Below are positions 26,825-35,546 of a stretch of DNA of 64,000 bases, piece after piece (within the stretch, counting starts at the first letter, position 1; each line of letters begins with the position of its first letter). Under the pieces are notes generated by a model. That model was not told the origin of the DNA and searched no databases. It saw only the letters and a list, made by a program, of their open reading frames with translations. Made by a program: the position numbers and the translations under genes. The stretch is from Deltaproteobacteria bacterium. GTDB taxonomy: Bacteria > Desulfobacterota > Binatia > UBA9968. The stretch spans positions 1 to 64,000 of the forward strand of contig VGTH01000013.1 in NCBI GenBank assembly GCA_016874755.1. Direction: 5' to 3'.

Positions 26825-28147
26825 TTGACGACTTCGCAAATATTAAAAGAAATACTCCGCCTCGCCATCCCGGCGATGCTTGCGTTGGCGAGCACGCCGC
26901 TTTTGAGTATCGGCGAGACGGCGATGATTGGCCGGCTCGGGGCGGAGCCGCTGGCGGCGCGCGCCATTGGCGCGGCACTCACGGGCGCGATCTATTGGGT
27001 GTTTGCCTTTCTAACCTTCGGTTCGACGACGTTGATCGGCCACCATTATGGCGCTGGGGACGTGAAAGCGTGCGGCGAAACCTATCTCCACGGATTATTC
27101 TTGGCAGTGATCGGCGGCGCGGCGATCGCCGCGGTCTGCATTGTTTTCGCGCCCGAGCTCTATCGTCTGATGGGTGCCGACGACAAAGTTGCCGAGCTCG
27201 GCGCGCGCTATTTTCGCGTTTACATCGCCGGCGCGCCGTGCACGCTGATCATGCTCGCCTCGGTCGGCTTTTTTCGCGGCGTGCAGAACACCCGCACGCC
27301 GATGGTGCTAGCGTTTTTCACCAACGGACTGCAGCTGATACTCGGCTATGGCTTGATTTACGGACACTTCGGTCTACCCAGACTGGAGCTGCTCGGCGCT
27401 GCCGTTGCGGCGGTGATCGCGCAGAGCGCCGGTGCGTTGACCTACGTGGGAAGTTTTTTCTTGGGGCGCGAGACGGCGCCCTATCGGCAGATCAGCTCGC
27501 AGATCTGCAAAGAGCGGCTTGTTCCGCTGTTTCGCATCGGCCAGGACCTCGCCATCCGCACCGGCGCGCTGCGCGGCTCGCTGGTGTTCGCCACCGCCAC
27601 CGCGGCGCGCATGGGCGCGGTGACGTTGTCGGCCTATGAAATCGCGTTCCAGCTTTTCATGCTTTGCTCGGAAGTGATCGACGGCTTGGCCGTCGCCGGC
27701 CAAGCGCTGGTGGCGAAATACTTAGGATCGGGCCAAAGATCAACCGCCTTCCGCATGGGGAAAATTGTCACCGCCTGCGGCGCCGTCGTCGGAGTTGGCT
27801 TTGCGCTCTTCTTTCTCGCGACGCGCGAGCCAATTCTGCAATTTTTCACCAGTAGCACCCAGGTGCACGCCACACTAACGTTTGAGTTATTCGTCTTGGT
27901 CGGCCTGATGCAGCCATTCAACGGCATCGTTTTCGTCCTCGACGGGCTGCTGATCGGCGCCAAAGACACGCGCTATTTGATGTGGGCGATGCTTGCCGGC
28001 GGTCTGGGATTGTTCGTACCGATCGCCTGGCTGTCATTGCGCCAAGGCTGGGGACTGACCGGCTTATTGATCGGCATCAGCGCGTTGATGGCGTGGCGCT
28101 TACTCACGAATGGCTATCGCTTCGGCACATGGCGGCGAAGCGCATGA
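26825..28147 (+). CDS. MATE-family efflux transporter
   Basis: A roughly 440-residue MATE (DinF/NorM-type) carrier with twelve hydrophobic helices. It starts with ILKEILRLAIPAMLALASTPLLS and contains the typical VDT-like SIGETAMIGRLGAEPLAA, then VGFFRGVQNTRTPM and the second-half equivalent DGLLIGAKDTRYLMWAM. It exports drugs or metabolites in exchange for H+ or Na+. The start is uncertain: TTG at 26825 fits the family's N-terminus. The frame is open back to 26711, but that part is unlike MATE sequences. Confidence 0.85.
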   Translation: MTTSQILKEILRLAIPAMLALASTPLLSIGETAMIGRLGAEPLAARAIGAALTGAIYWVFAFLTFGSTTLIGHHYGAGDVKACGETYLHGLFLAVIGGAAIAAVCIVFAPELYRLMGADDKVAELGARYFRVYIAGAPCTLIMLASVGFFRGVQNTRTPMVLAFFTNGLQLILGYGLIYGHFGLPRLELLGAAVAAVIAQSAGALTYVGSFFLGRETAPYRQISSQICKERLVPLFRIGQDLAIRTGALRGSLVFATATAARMGAVTLSAYEIAFQLFMLCSEVIDGLAVAGQALVAKYLGSGQRSTAFRMGKIVTACGAVVGVGFALFFLATREPILQFFTSSTQVHATLTFELFVLVGLMQPFNGIVFVLDGLLIGAKDTRYLMWAMLAGGLGLFVPIAWLSLRQGWGLTGLLIGISALMAWRLLTNGYRFGTWRRSA

Positions 28148-28225
28148 AACTGCACCCACCGCATTGATTCCGCACAATCACTAGTGATAGCGTCGGGCCA
28201 CAATCAAATTTAGGAGTCATGCGTT

Positions 28226-28957
28226 ATGGCTAAAACCATTGTTGTCACCGGCGGCGCCGGCGGTATCTGCTCTGAAATCAGCAAAGCCTTGGCGGCCGAC
28301 GGCTTGAACGTCGTCGTTGCCGACTTCGCCCTCGACGGCGCGGAAAAAGTTGCGGCGGACATTCGCGCCGACAAGGGCAACGCGATCGCGGTCAAGGTCG
28401 ACGTCGGCGATCCGAAAAGCGTCGCCGCCATGATCGACGCCGGCATCGCCAAGTTTGGCCAGGTCGACAACATCTTTTGCGGCGCCGGCGTCATGGACCG
28501 CGTGCCGATCGTCGACATGCCCGAAGAGATGTGGGACCGGCTCATGCGGATCAACTTGAAAGGCGTGTTCCTCTGCGCTCAGGCCGCGGCACGCCACATG
28601 ATCCCACGCAAAGAAGGACGCATCTTGAGCATCGCCTCAGGCCGCGGCGTCGCCGGCCAGCCGCGCTCGGCGCACTACGCGGCCTCGAAAGCCGGCGTCA
28701 TCGCTTTTACCAAATCGCTGGCAGTCGAACTTGCGCCGGACAACATCACCGTGAACTGTGTTTGCCCCGGCGCCACCGACACACCGATGTCGCGCATCGG
28801 CTTTACCAACGAAGCTTTCAAGAAACGCGAAGAGATTCCGCCGCTGATGGACGGCTTGACCCACAAGTTCGAGATCGTCGGCCTAGTTCGTTACCTACTC
28901 TCCGACGCGGCGAAATACATCACCGGCCAGACTTATTTTCTGCGCACACCGAAGTAA
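28226..28957 (+). CDS. Short-chain dehydrogenase/reductase
   Basis: A 243-residue classical SDR. The cofactor loop is TGGAGGIC (residues 8-15), with Cys replacing the last Gly of the usual TGxxxGIG. An acidic residue after strand 2 (VVADF) favours NAD. Catalytic residues are Ser138, Tyr151 and Lys155 in the YAASK motif. The substrate loop and NITVNCVCPGATDTPMS are typical of 3-oxoacyl-reductase-like enzymes. A ribosome-binding site TTAGGAG precedes the ATG. It probably reduces or oxidises a small carbonyl compound; the substrate is unknown. Confidence 0.88.
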   Translation: MAKTIVVTGGAGGICSEISKALAADGLNVVVADFALDGAEKVAADIRADKGNAIAVKVDVGDPKSVAAMIDAGIAKFGQVDNIFCGAGVMDRVPIVDMPEEMWDRLMRINLKGVFLCAQAAARHMIPRKEGRILSIASGRGVAGQPRSAHYAASKAGVIAFTKSLAVELAPDNITVNCVCPGATDTPMSRIGFTNEAFKKREEIPPLMDGLTHKFEIVGLVRYLLSDAAKYITGQTYFLRTPK

Positions 28958-28966
28958 GTGTCTCCA

Positions 28967-29016
28967 AGCATGGGGGCTGGGAAGCTTGGCTATCTCCGGC
29001 TCCCTGCCCCCATGCT
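28967..29016. repeat. Inverted repeat between convergent genes
   Basis: AGCATGGGGGC (28967-28977) and GCCCCCATGCT (29006-29016) are perfect 11-bp inverted repeats with a 28-base loop that can pair further. The hairpin lies between the SDR stop and the end of the convergent pilin gene, so it could stop transcription from both sides. No clear T-run is present. Confidence 0.55.
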
Positions 29017-29033
29017 CTTGGCTCCCTGCCCAA

Positions 29034-29426
29034 TCAGTTGGTTTGGCCGGTGGTACTATTGTAGGTAAAACTTGCCTGCGTGCCGCCGGGCTTGGTAGCC
29101 GTGACGTTAAAATCCGTTGGCCCTGTAAAATTGATGACCAGGTTGACCCCATCCGTTTGACGAAAGCCGAAGTTAGATATCTGCGCCACTGTGGTCGGAT
29201 AGGTAAAGATCGTGGAGTAGTAGCTTTCCATCGCCATCACCGCATTTTTGATATCCGATTTCATCTGGGTATCGACGCCGCGTGCGCGATGAACCGAGAC
29301 CTGCGGAATCGCTATGGCAACCAGGATGCCGATCACGGCGAACACGACCAAGAGTTCGATCAACGTGAAACCCTTCGTCTGCGCCAAGATTTTGGCGCCA
29401 CCGTTTTTTTCCCTACCGTTCCGCAT
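29034..29426 (-). CDS. Type IV pilin-like/GspG-like prepilin
   Basis: A 130-residue prepilin. The type III signal QTKG/FTLIELLVVFAVIGIL has the cleavage glycine at residue 19 and Glu at position 5 of the mature protein, followed by the hydrophobic helix. The remaining 85 residues have no cysteine pair and are Thr/Asn-rich, which suits a minor pilin or pseudopilin. No pilus assembly gene is in the window, so it is an orphan. It is prefixed by a hydrophilic leader of 19 residues, rather long but acceptable. Confidence 0.85.
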   Translation of the reverse strand: MRNGREKNGGAKILAQTKGFTLIELLVVFAVIGILVAIAIPQVSVHRARGVDTQMKSDIKNAVMAMESYYSTIFTYPTTVAQISNFGFRQTDGVNLVINFTGPTDFNVTATKPGGTQASFTYNSTTGQTN

Positions 29427-29538
29427 CGAACTTTGACGTTGTCCTGAGGCAAGACCCTAGGATATTACCGAAACCTCCCTAACCTCTGCCCATGCCGTAC
29501 ATGAGTCCACAGCACTGTGAAATACTGAGCACGAATGC

Positions 29539-29574
29539 AAAAAGGGCGCCGAGCCGTTCGGCCCTGCGCCCTTT
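29539..29574 (-). terminator. Rho-independent terminator downstream of the bicupin gene
   Basis: On the minus strand AAAGGGCGC pairs with GCGCCCTTT across a 16-17 base segment that itself pairs partly (GGCCG/CGGC). A TTTTT run forms the end. It starts about 25 bases past the bicupin stop, the normal place for a terminator of this transcript. Confidence 0.75.
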
Positions 29575-29597
29575 CATACAAGCTGCGCTGCTAAGAC

Positions 29598-30686
29598 CTA
29601 TTTGTCGAACATCGGCATGCGCGGCGTGGCGCCGCTCTCGTTGCATTTCTTCAAGAAGAACTGGTGTATCTCGGGGTTCTGATCCTGATACTCGATCTGC
29701 GCGCCGCCGTTCTTGACGTCCTCGCCGGTGTCCTTCAAGTCTTCGACTTTGTATTTGAAGCCCCAGGGTTTCAGCGCTAAATAGCGCGCCGGCTCGGCGC
29801 CCGAGTTGAAGTGCTGGTGCCACCACTGCATGGGCGGTGTGAACATGCTCATGCGGCCCCACTCGACGTGGCGCTTAGTGCCATACTCGCCTTCGGGCCA
29901 AAGGAAGGAGTAGCCGGAGCCGGTGAGCATGACAATATGCGCGCCGGCGCCGTGGCGATGCGCTTTTTTGTATTTGCCGACGGGAAACTCTGACAGGTGC
30001 GCGCTCATGGTGTTGTCGACGAATTCAAACAATGTCGTGCGATTGTCACCGCCGCGCTCTTTGTAGTCCTTTGGCTCGAATGCCCAGAGGTCGGCGATAA
30101 AGTTCGACTCCCAGACCCGGCCTTTCTTGATATCCGGTCCCAAGTAGCGGCCACCCGCGGTGCTCCAGGCGTCGGCACCGCCCTCGTAGCGATCGGCGAA
30201 GGTGAAATTGTTGCTGAAGATGTAATCCAGATTGCGATAGCGGTTGATGATCACCGGCGCATCGGTGAGCGAAACCATCCGCACCGGTTTGTCGCCTTGG
30301 GCGTTGAAGTGCTGGTGCCAGGCATTGAGCGGCGTCGAAAACAGACTACCCCTCTGCCATTCGAGCGTGTGTTTCTTGCCGCCATCGTTCCAAATGGTCG
30401 TCGCTCCCTGCCCTTCCAAGATAAATACGGCTTTTTCATACATGTGGCGCTGCGGCTTTAACTGTTTGCCCGGCGCGATCTCTTCCACCACCGTGTCGCA
30501 CATGCCGCCGGCGCCGTCCTGATTGACAAACGCCGCCTTGCCGCCGTTGCGCCCCCAATCGCCCAGCTCGAGCTTAAGCAGGTCAGGAACGATAAATCCT
30601 TTGTGAACGGGAATCTGTTCCCATTCCTGGTAAATCTCATAGGGGCTCTTCTGCGAGTAGGCCGACGCTTCGTTCAAGTTTTTCAT
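29598..30686 (-). CDS. Two-domain cupin protein (bicupin)
   Basis: A 362-residue bicupin. Cupin 1 includes KPQRHMYEKAVFILEGQG and NAWHQHFNAQG; cupin 2 includes KKAHRHGAGAHIVMLTGSG and QWWHQHFNSG. The repeated WHQHFN element and the spaced histidines suggest a metal site in each domain. It resembles proteins often labelled ethanolamine ammonia-lyase activating protein or gentisate-dioxygenase-like cupins, but the enzymatic role is unproven. It is the last gene of the minus-strand cluster that contains an EutA-like protein (32460) and haem-oxygenase-fold proteins, and a terminator follows. Confidence 0.75.
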   Translation of the reverse strand: MKNLNEASAYSQKSPYEIYQEWEQIPVHKGFIVPDLLKLELGDWGRNGGKAAFVNQDGAGGMCDTVVEEIAPGKQLKPQRHMYEKAVFILEGQGATTIWNDGGKKHTLEWQRGSLFSTPLNAWHQHFNAQGDKPVRMVSLTDAPVIINRYRNLDYIFSNNFTFADRYEGGADAWSTAGGRYLGPDIKKGRVWESNFIADLWAFEPKDYKERGGDNRTTLFEFVDNTMSAHLSEFPVGKYKKAHRHGAGAHIVMLTGSGYSFLWPEGEYGTKRHVEWGRMSMFTPPMQWWHQHFNSGAEPARYLALKPWGFKYKVEDLKDTGEDVKNGGAQIEYQDQNPEIHQFFLKKCNESGATPRMPMFDK

Positions 30687-30711
30687 CTTAAGCTCCTCCG
30701 AATTTCTTGGC

Positions 30712-30803
30712 GTATTGGACTACTGGAGTGATGGAGTATTGGGCTCGGAGTTCGGAACCCGTAACTCCAGTACTGCAACACTCCATCACCCCATCACCCC
30801 ATT
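30712..30803. repeat. Dispersed ACTGGAGTGATGGAGTATTGG inverted repeat
   Basis: TACTGGAGTGATGGAGTATTGG on the left is mirrored by CCAGTACTGCAACACTCCATCACC on the right, forming an imperfect hairpin between the bicupin and the first haem-oxygenase-fold gene. It is built of repeated short words and resembles an intergenic repeat element rather than a regulatory site. Confidence 0.55.
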
Positions 30804-30804
30804 C

Positions 30805-31509
30805 TTACTTAATCTGTTCCATGTAATAGCCCAGGGCGCCGCGATACGCTCGATCGATGGCCATGGAATCGCGCGCGCCTTGCAAACACAGCTCGACGTC
30901 CTGCGGCGTCTTCACATAGCGCTCGAAGATCTCCGAGATATTCTCCGAATGATCCATGTCGGCAACCACGTGCACATCGAGGGAGATCATTCTTTTCAAG
31001 TTAATGCCCAGGTCGTTCTCGAACTTCTTGCCGACGCGAAACGACATGCCGCCGCCCTTGACGATCTTACCGTTGTTGCGCCGCTCGAGCATATGCGACG
31101 CGGCGTAGGCGGTAAGCCAGTGGCTGCGCATGGCGACATGATGCCAGGCGTAGAAGCAAGTCTGCACCATCGCCGGCACGGCGGCGTTATCGAAATCCTC
31201 GCGCTTGAGACCGATCACCTCGCCCTGCTTCACCGTCAGACTGAAATGATCCATGCCGGCGCGCGGGTCGTTGATCAATTCATCGCTCTCATGTTCCCAG
31301 ACTTTGCGCTTCACTTCGAGGGGCGCGCCGCCTTGGACGTAACCCCAGCAGTCGCGTCGATTGGCGGTATACAGGGCATTTTGCACGACGTAGAACCGGC
31401 CGCGCTCCATGGTCAGCGGCACAGCCAAAAAGTTTTTGAACTCGACACTATCAAATTGATCGTTGACCATTTGGTCAAACTGCTTTAACAAACCGTCAAC
31501 TAAGCTCAT
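30805..31509 (-). CDS. Haem-oxygenase-fold (PqqC/TenA-like, HDO-type) protein 1
   Basis: A 234-residue all-helical protein of the haem-oxygenase-like diiron/iron-containing redox enzyme group. The characteristic late motif HVVADMDHSE (His-x3-Asp-x2-His) can bind iron, and VWEHESDELIN supplies Glu/His ligands in an earlier helix. RRDCWGYVQGGAPLEVK is shared with the next paralogue. ATG 31509 has GGGGGAA upstream; an in-frame codon further up is unlikely. HDO enzymes oxidise or cleave small substrates with O2; PqqC/TenA relatives act in cofactor metabolism. The actual function is unknown. Confidence 0.75.
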   Translation of the reverse strand: MSLVDGLLKQFDQMVNDQFDSVEFKNFLAVPLTMERGRFYVVQNALYTANRRDCWGYVQGGAPLEVKRKVWEHESDELINDPRAGMDHFSLTVKQGEVIGLKREDFDNAAVPAMVQTCFYAWHHVAMRSHWLTAYAASHMLERRNNGKIVKGGGMSFRVGKKFENDLGINLKRMISLDVHVVADMDHSENISEIFERYVKTPQDVELCLQGARDSMAIDRAYRGALGYYMEQIK

Positions 31510-31605
31510 GATTCCCCCAAGGGCTTTGAAAATCCCAACGCACAGAAGATGCGGAACATGCTTCGGCAAGCATGAACGGATACGGCAATCATTTGCGCTT
31601 GTGCT

Positions 31606-31630
31606 CCGTTCGTCCTGAGCCTGTCGAAGG
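31606..31630. repeat. Dispersed CGTTCGTCCTGAGCCTGTCGAAGG repeat
   Basis: CCGTTCGTCCTGAGCCTGTC then GAAGG. Partial copies occur at 45556-45668 (ATTCGTCCTTTCGGCAGGCTCGGG and CCTGTCGAAGG) and at 49933-49955 (GTCCTGAGCCTAGTCGAAGG). It is an intergenic repeat word common in environmental bacterial genomes. Confidence 0.7.
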
Positions 31631-31657
31631 ACTCCGAAATTATTTGCAACCTTTCTC

Positions 31658-32374
31658 TTACGCCAACTCTGCCAGCATATCCGCCAGGTGCCCGCGGTAG
31701 ACCCGGTCGATCATCAAACTCTCTTTGGCGCCGCGCAGTATCGCTTCCTGCGCCGCTTCGCTGGTCGCGTGCTTGCGCGCGATCTGCAACAGCATGTGGG
31801 CGTGCTCGACGTCCATCACCACGTGCTCGGCGTTGTTCACCTGTTTTTTCATCGGGATGCCGAGATCGCGCTCGAAGATTTGCCCGATCCGGCGCGACAA
31901 TGAGCCGCCCTTGATCAACTCGGCGGAATTGCGGATTTCCAGAATCGCCGACGCTGCTATCGCCTCCAACCAATTTTTCTGCGCTAAACGAATCCACGAG
32001 CTGAAGCAAACTTCGCCGCCCTCATTGCGCGCCGTGCGTTCAAACGCCTCGGCCGTAAGACCAAACACTTCCCCTTCCTTAACTGCCAACGTGATATGAT
32101 CGGTCTTGCCTTCGCTCTTGCGGCCGATCAGCTCGTCCTCTTCATGCGCCCAGATCATCTGTTTCACATCGAGCGGCGACGAGCCCTGCACGTAGCCCCA
32201 GCAGTCGCGCCGGTTTTGCACGTAATAGGCCATTTGAATCGAATAGTGCTGCGCCCGCGCTTTGGTAAATTTCGCATTGAGCAATCTTTTAAAAGACGCC
32301 GACTCGAACTGCTCATTGCACAAACGAACCAATTCGCCCCATAACTTGTCTACGCCAGTACTTTCCGCTCCCAT
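31658..32374 (-). CDS. Haem-oxygenase-fold (PqqC/TenA-like, HDO-type) protein 2
   Basis: A 238-residue paralogue of the protein at 30805. It shares QNRRDCWGYVQGSSPLDVKQ, IWAHEEDELIG and the iron-type motif HVVMDVEHAH (His-x3-Asp-x2-His). The two probably form a heterodimer or act on successive intermediates, an inference from their pairing. It sits 85 bases downstream of the EutA-like gene on the same strand. No haem-binding or TenA thiaminase cysteine is evident. Confidence 0.75.
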   Translation of the reverse strand: MGAESTGVDKLWGELVRLCNEQFESASFKRLLNAKFTKARAQHYSIQMAYYVQNRRDCWGYVQGSSPLDVKQMIWAHEEDELIGRKSEGKTDHITLAVKEGEVFGLTAEAFERTARNEGGEVCFSSWIRLAQKNWLEAIAASAILEIRNSAELIKGGSLSRRIGQIFERDLGIPMKKQVNNAEHVVMDVEHAHMLLQIARKHATSEAAQEAILRGAKESLMIDRVYRGHLADMLAELA

Positions 32375-32459
32375 GACTTACTCCTGGTCCGAATTCTCTA
32401 TCCGAGCCTGTTGCCTCGCGCCTGCTGCCTTCCCAATTACCTACAATTCGCGTCATCAT

Positions 32460-33929
32460 TCAAACGCCAAAGGCCAGGCTCTTGATCACCACCGGCACAA
32501 AGCCTTCTTCCGGTACGACTTCGCCGACGTCGATGAAGTCCAGCTCCGACAAGGTCACCTCGTCGATGCATGGCATGTTCCACTTGGCCGAAAGCATATT
32601 GCCCATCACCTGACCGACGTTCTGGCCGAAGACCAGCGCGATCGGCCGATCGTCGGCGTTCATGCGCGCCAACGCGGCATCGATGCCTTTGGCCATATCT
32701 TGCACGGCGCCGTAGCCGACGAAAGGCGGCGTCGAAAAAGCCAAAGCGAACGGCGTGCCGCGCACTTCGGCATCGCGCTCACCGAGCACTTTGGCAACCG
32801 TTTGTTCGACGCGCTCCGCCACCGGCGCCTGCCAATCGGTCTCCGCGACGAACACGCGCAGGTTGCGCACCGGCAGCGCAAACGTCGGCGGCACGAAGAT
32901 GGTCTCGCCGCTCAACTGCACGGTGTATTGCGACGCGCCGATCACCGTGGCGCGAATCCCTTCGCCGGCTTCGTAGATGTCGAAGCCGCGCTTCTCAGCC
33001 TCACCGCGAATCTCCCGTCCAAGATAGGGACCAAGATCGCCGAAGGCGGCCGCTTCGCGCGCATAAATGTATTCGGAGACGCCGCCGGAAAACAGCAAAC
33101 CGTCGACTTTAGCCAAACTGCCGAGCGCCGGCGTGACATAGAAATCATCCCACGGTTGCTGCCCAGTCGTGACCGCCTCGAACAGCGCCCGCGCCATGCG
33201 TTGCGCCAAGCGCGCGCGCAGCTCGGTCGGAACCTTGGCGCCGTAGTCGAGATTTTGCCCCAAGTCGGCGAGAAATCTTCGTCCGCCTTTTTCTAGCCGG
33301 ACGATCTCGTCGCTGCCGTTGTGCGCCACCAGACGCGCGCCGATATTGACCGCCGTCGTGGCGCGAATCCTCCCCTCTACGATCAAACTGATTTTGGTCG
33401 TGCCGCCGCCGATGTCGATGTTGAGGAGCGTCAGCCCTTGTTCGCGGCTTTGCTGTACCGCGCCGGAGCCGTGCGCCGCCATGATCGTCTCAAGCGTCGG
33501 CCCTGCCGTCGCGCAGACAAATTTGCCGCTCTCGTCGGCGAACAGCCCAGCGATTTTCGCCGCATTGTCACGCCGCGCCGCCTCGCCGGTGATGATCACC
33601 GCGCCGGTGTCGATATCGTCCCGCGACAAGCCCGCTTCCTGGAACGTGCGCTCGACCAATTCACGCAGCGGCCCGGCTTCGATATTCCAATCGCCGGAGA
33701 ACGGCGTCAGTAAAATCGGCGAGCGGGCAATCACGTTGCGTTCGAGCACCACAGGTTTGCGCTGCAACATCGACGGATAGCCGATCAGCAAGCGCGAAAA
33801 CATTAAATGCGAAGTCGAAGAACCGATGTCGATACCGACGCTGGTCAGATGCGTATGCGGCCCGACCGCGCCTTCATGATCGTGGCCGCGGTCGCCGTGA
33901 CCGCCGTGTTGATGGGTGATGATCGCCAT
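32460..33929 (-). CDS. EutA-like reactivating factor (ASKHA ATPase) with His-rich N-terminus
   Basis: A 489-residue protein of the EutA family, the ATP-dependent chaperone that removes damaged cobalamin from ethanolamine ammonia-lyase. It shows the ASKHA phosphate loops VGIDIGSSTSHLMFSRLL and LLNIDIGGGTTKISL and the adenosine motif LLFSGGVSEYIY. The first 27 residues are rich in His, Gly and Asp, which suggests metal binding. No eutB, eutC or other eut gene is in the window. It may reactivate another cobalamin- or radical-dependent enzyme, or belong to the neighbouring cupin/HDO cluster. Confidence 0.8.
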   Translation of the reverse strand: MAIITHQHGGHGDRGHDHEGAVGPHTHLTSVGIDIGSSTSHLMFSRLLIGYPSMLQRKPVVLERNVIARSPILLTPFSGDWNIEAGPLRELVERTFQEAGLSRDDIDTGAVIITGEAARRDNAAKIAGLFADESGKFVCATAGPTLETIMAAHGSGAVQQSREQGLTLLNIDIGGGTTKISLIVEGRIRATTAVNIGARLVAHNGSDEIVRLEKGGRRFLADLGQNLDYGAKVPTELRARLAQRMARALFEAVTTGQQPWDDFYVTPALGSLAKVDGLLFSGGVSEYIYAREAAAFGDLGPYLGREIRGEAEKRGFDIYEAGEGIRATVIGASQYTVQLSGETIFVPPTFALPVRNLRVFVAETDWQAPVAERVEQTVAKVLGERDAEVRGTPFALAFSTPPFVGYGAVQDMAKGIDAALARMNADDRPIALVFGQNVGQVMGNMLSAKWNMPCIDEVTLSELDFIDVGEVVPEEGFVPVVIKSLAFGV

Positions 33930-33981
33930 GAACGAACTCTCAAATTCTGCAACGAGTTTTCTTTAGAGAACCCATTCTTTG

Positions 33982-34050
33982 CCTCCCCCTTTGAAAAGGG
34001 AAGCTGTGAAAAAAACAAATCCCCCTGTGTGCGCCTTTTTCAAAGGCGGG
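33982..34050. repeat. Dispersed CCCCCTGTGTGCG...AAAGGCGGG repeat, copy 2
   Basis: CCCCCTTTGAAAAGGGAAGC, then AAATCCCCCTGTGTGCGCC and TTTTTCAAAGGCGGG. It matches the repeat at 13072 in order and wording and lies between the EutA-like gene and the solute-binding gene. Confidence 0.75.
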
Positions 34051-34059
34051 AAACGCCGT

Positions 34060-35010
34060 CTAGCCTGGTTCATCGATCTGAACAAACAAATCGCTCAGCG
34101 TGACCTTCTTCGCCAACAGCCCCTGCTCCTCCGCGTAGCGCACAATGGTGTTCAAGACCTTCTCGTTCCCTTTGATGCCAAACTTCCACGGGTCCGGCCC
34201 CATCACCGCGCGCTGCTCTTCCCACACCTGCCGGTTCCAGACGAAGTTCGAGTAGGTCGCGTCGGCGTCGTCGCGCAGCGCGAGGTTTTTCGCCTCGACG
34301 CAGGCGTCGAACATCTCCTGGGCCGCGCCAGGATGCTTTTGCAAATAGGCCGCATGAAACGTGATGGCATGGCTGGTGGGAAAGATTGCCGTGCGCTTGA
34401 AGAAATCCTGCTCCACCGCTTTGGAGTCGCGCAGCAATCGACGCCAACCTTTCTCTTCGGGAAAGTCCGGCACAATGATCGCGTCGAACTCTCCCTGGAG
34501 CATGCGCGCCGCCAACGAAACTTGGCCCGCGACGAAGTCGAGCCGGGTGCCACTCGGCAACGTAATGTCGACCTTGTTCGCTCGCGGCATCACCCAGTGA
34601 ATGTCGGCCGGCTTCACACCGTATTCGTCGCCCAAAATACCGCGTGCCCAGAGGCCAGCGGTGTTGAGCCAACTCGGAATGCCGACTTTTTTGCCTTTCA
34701 ATTCTTTGGGATCTTTGAGGGGCGAGTTTTCCGGCACAAACATGTAGGACTGGCGAAACTTGCGATTGGGAAATACCGGGATCGCCATGTAGGGCGCGCC
34801 GCGGCTCTTGAGCGCCAGGTACATGGCCAGTGAAAACTCGCCGGTGTCGAACTTACCTTCGAGAAACTGGTCATGGCCGAAGCCGTCGTCTTCAAACGCA
34901 ATTGCCTTCAATTCAAAGTTTTTCAGCTTCACGCGCCCATCGCACAGCGCCTTGGCGCGCAAATGATAGCCAGCCGCCAAAGATAGCACCGGCTTGTTCG
35001 CTTCACTCAT
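34060..35010 (-). CDS. 4,5-dihydroxyphthalate decarboxylase-like solute-binding-fold protein
   Basis: A 316-residue type-2 periplasmic-binding-fold protein of the group annotated as 4,5-dihydroxyphthalate decarboxylase or ABC-type nitrate/taurine-like binding proteins. Features are LSLAAGYHLRAKALCDGRVK, ELKGKKVGIPSWLNTAGLWARG, and GEFDAIIVPDFP. There is no signal peptide, so it is probably cytoplasmic. Such proteins may be enzymes or soluble binding proteins. Its ATG (35010) overlaps the stop of the truncated NMT1 gene at 35007. Confidence 0.75.
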   Translation of the reverse strand: MSEANKPVLSLAAGYHLRAKALCDGRVKLKNFELKAIAFEDDGFGHDQFLEGKFDTGEFSLAMYLALKSRGAPYMAIPVFPNRKFRQSYMFVPENSPLKDPKELKGKKVGIPSWLNTAGLWARGILGDEYGVKPADIHWVMPRANKVDITLPSGTRLDFVAGQVSLAARMLQGEFDAIIVPDFPEEKGWRRLLRDSKAVEQDFFKRTAIFPTSHAITFHAAYLQKHPGAAQEMFDACVEAKNLALRDDADATYSNFVWNRQVWEEQRAVMGPDPWKFGIKGNEKVLNTIVRYAEEQGLLAKKVTLSDLFVQIDEPG

Positions 35011-35543
35011 CGCAGACTCCTCAACACCGAGGCTTCCAAGGAATTTTGCTGCAAGCCGACCATGCTGACGATCGTGCTGCCGGTCTGAATGAAAGTAATC
35101 TTCTTCACGTCGACGCCGCTCTGCGACAACATCCAGACGCCGGCGTTATGACTCTCCGAACCGATGCGCGGCACGCCGACCTTTTTCCCTTCCAAATCCT
35201 TCGGCCCCTTCATCGCCTTGCCGCCGACCAAGGAAAACAACGGCGCCCGGTACAATACCGCCGTCACTTTCAGCGGCGCATTCTTGCGCGCTGCGTCGAT
35301 CGCCGTGCCCACGCCGGACATGAAATCGAGATCCCCCGACACGACACCGGCGACCTGCAAATTGCTGCGAATCTGGATCAGCTCCGGCTTCAACCCTTCG
35401 CGCTCGAAGTAACCCTTGCCCTGGGCAAAATAGCAAGGCATCAAGACAACGTTGCGAACCGAGAGGCCGACTCGAACCGTGTCTTGAGCATGGGCCTGGG
35501 CGCCGAAGAGCGAAAGCGCGAAAAGCAAAACTCTGACAGTCAT
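35007..35543 (-). pseudogene. Truncated NMT1/THI5-like solute-binding protein
   Basis: A 178-residue frame starting with a proper signal peptide (residues 1-19, ending AHA) and reading DTVRVGLSVRNVVLMPCYFAQ, VSGDLDFMSGVGTAIDAA, GPKDLEGKKVGVPRIGSES. It follows the 310-residue neighbour (35547) residue by residue up to about position 170 (SLEASVL against VVNGAIL) and then stops at RSLR, lacking the C-terminal lobe half. The stop overlaps the next ATG. I infer a deletion that joined it to the following gene; it may still be transcribed. Confidence 0.7.
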
Positions 35544-35546
35544 GAG

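Noticed and set aside
29034-29426. Start of a type IV pilus operon
   Set aside because: Only the pilin is present; no pilB, pilC, pilD or secretin genes occur nearby, so no operon is claimed.
30805-32374. Complete PQQ or thiamin biosynthesis locus
   Set aside because: The two proteins have the PqqC/TenA fold, but pqqA/B/D/E and thi genes are absent, and His-x3-Asp ligands point to HDO-type enzymes.
32262-33296. A 344-codon plus-strand frame opposite the EutA-like gene
   Set aside because: It is antisense to a gene with clear ASKHA motifs and its own translation is a charged, His/Arg-rich shadow without family features.
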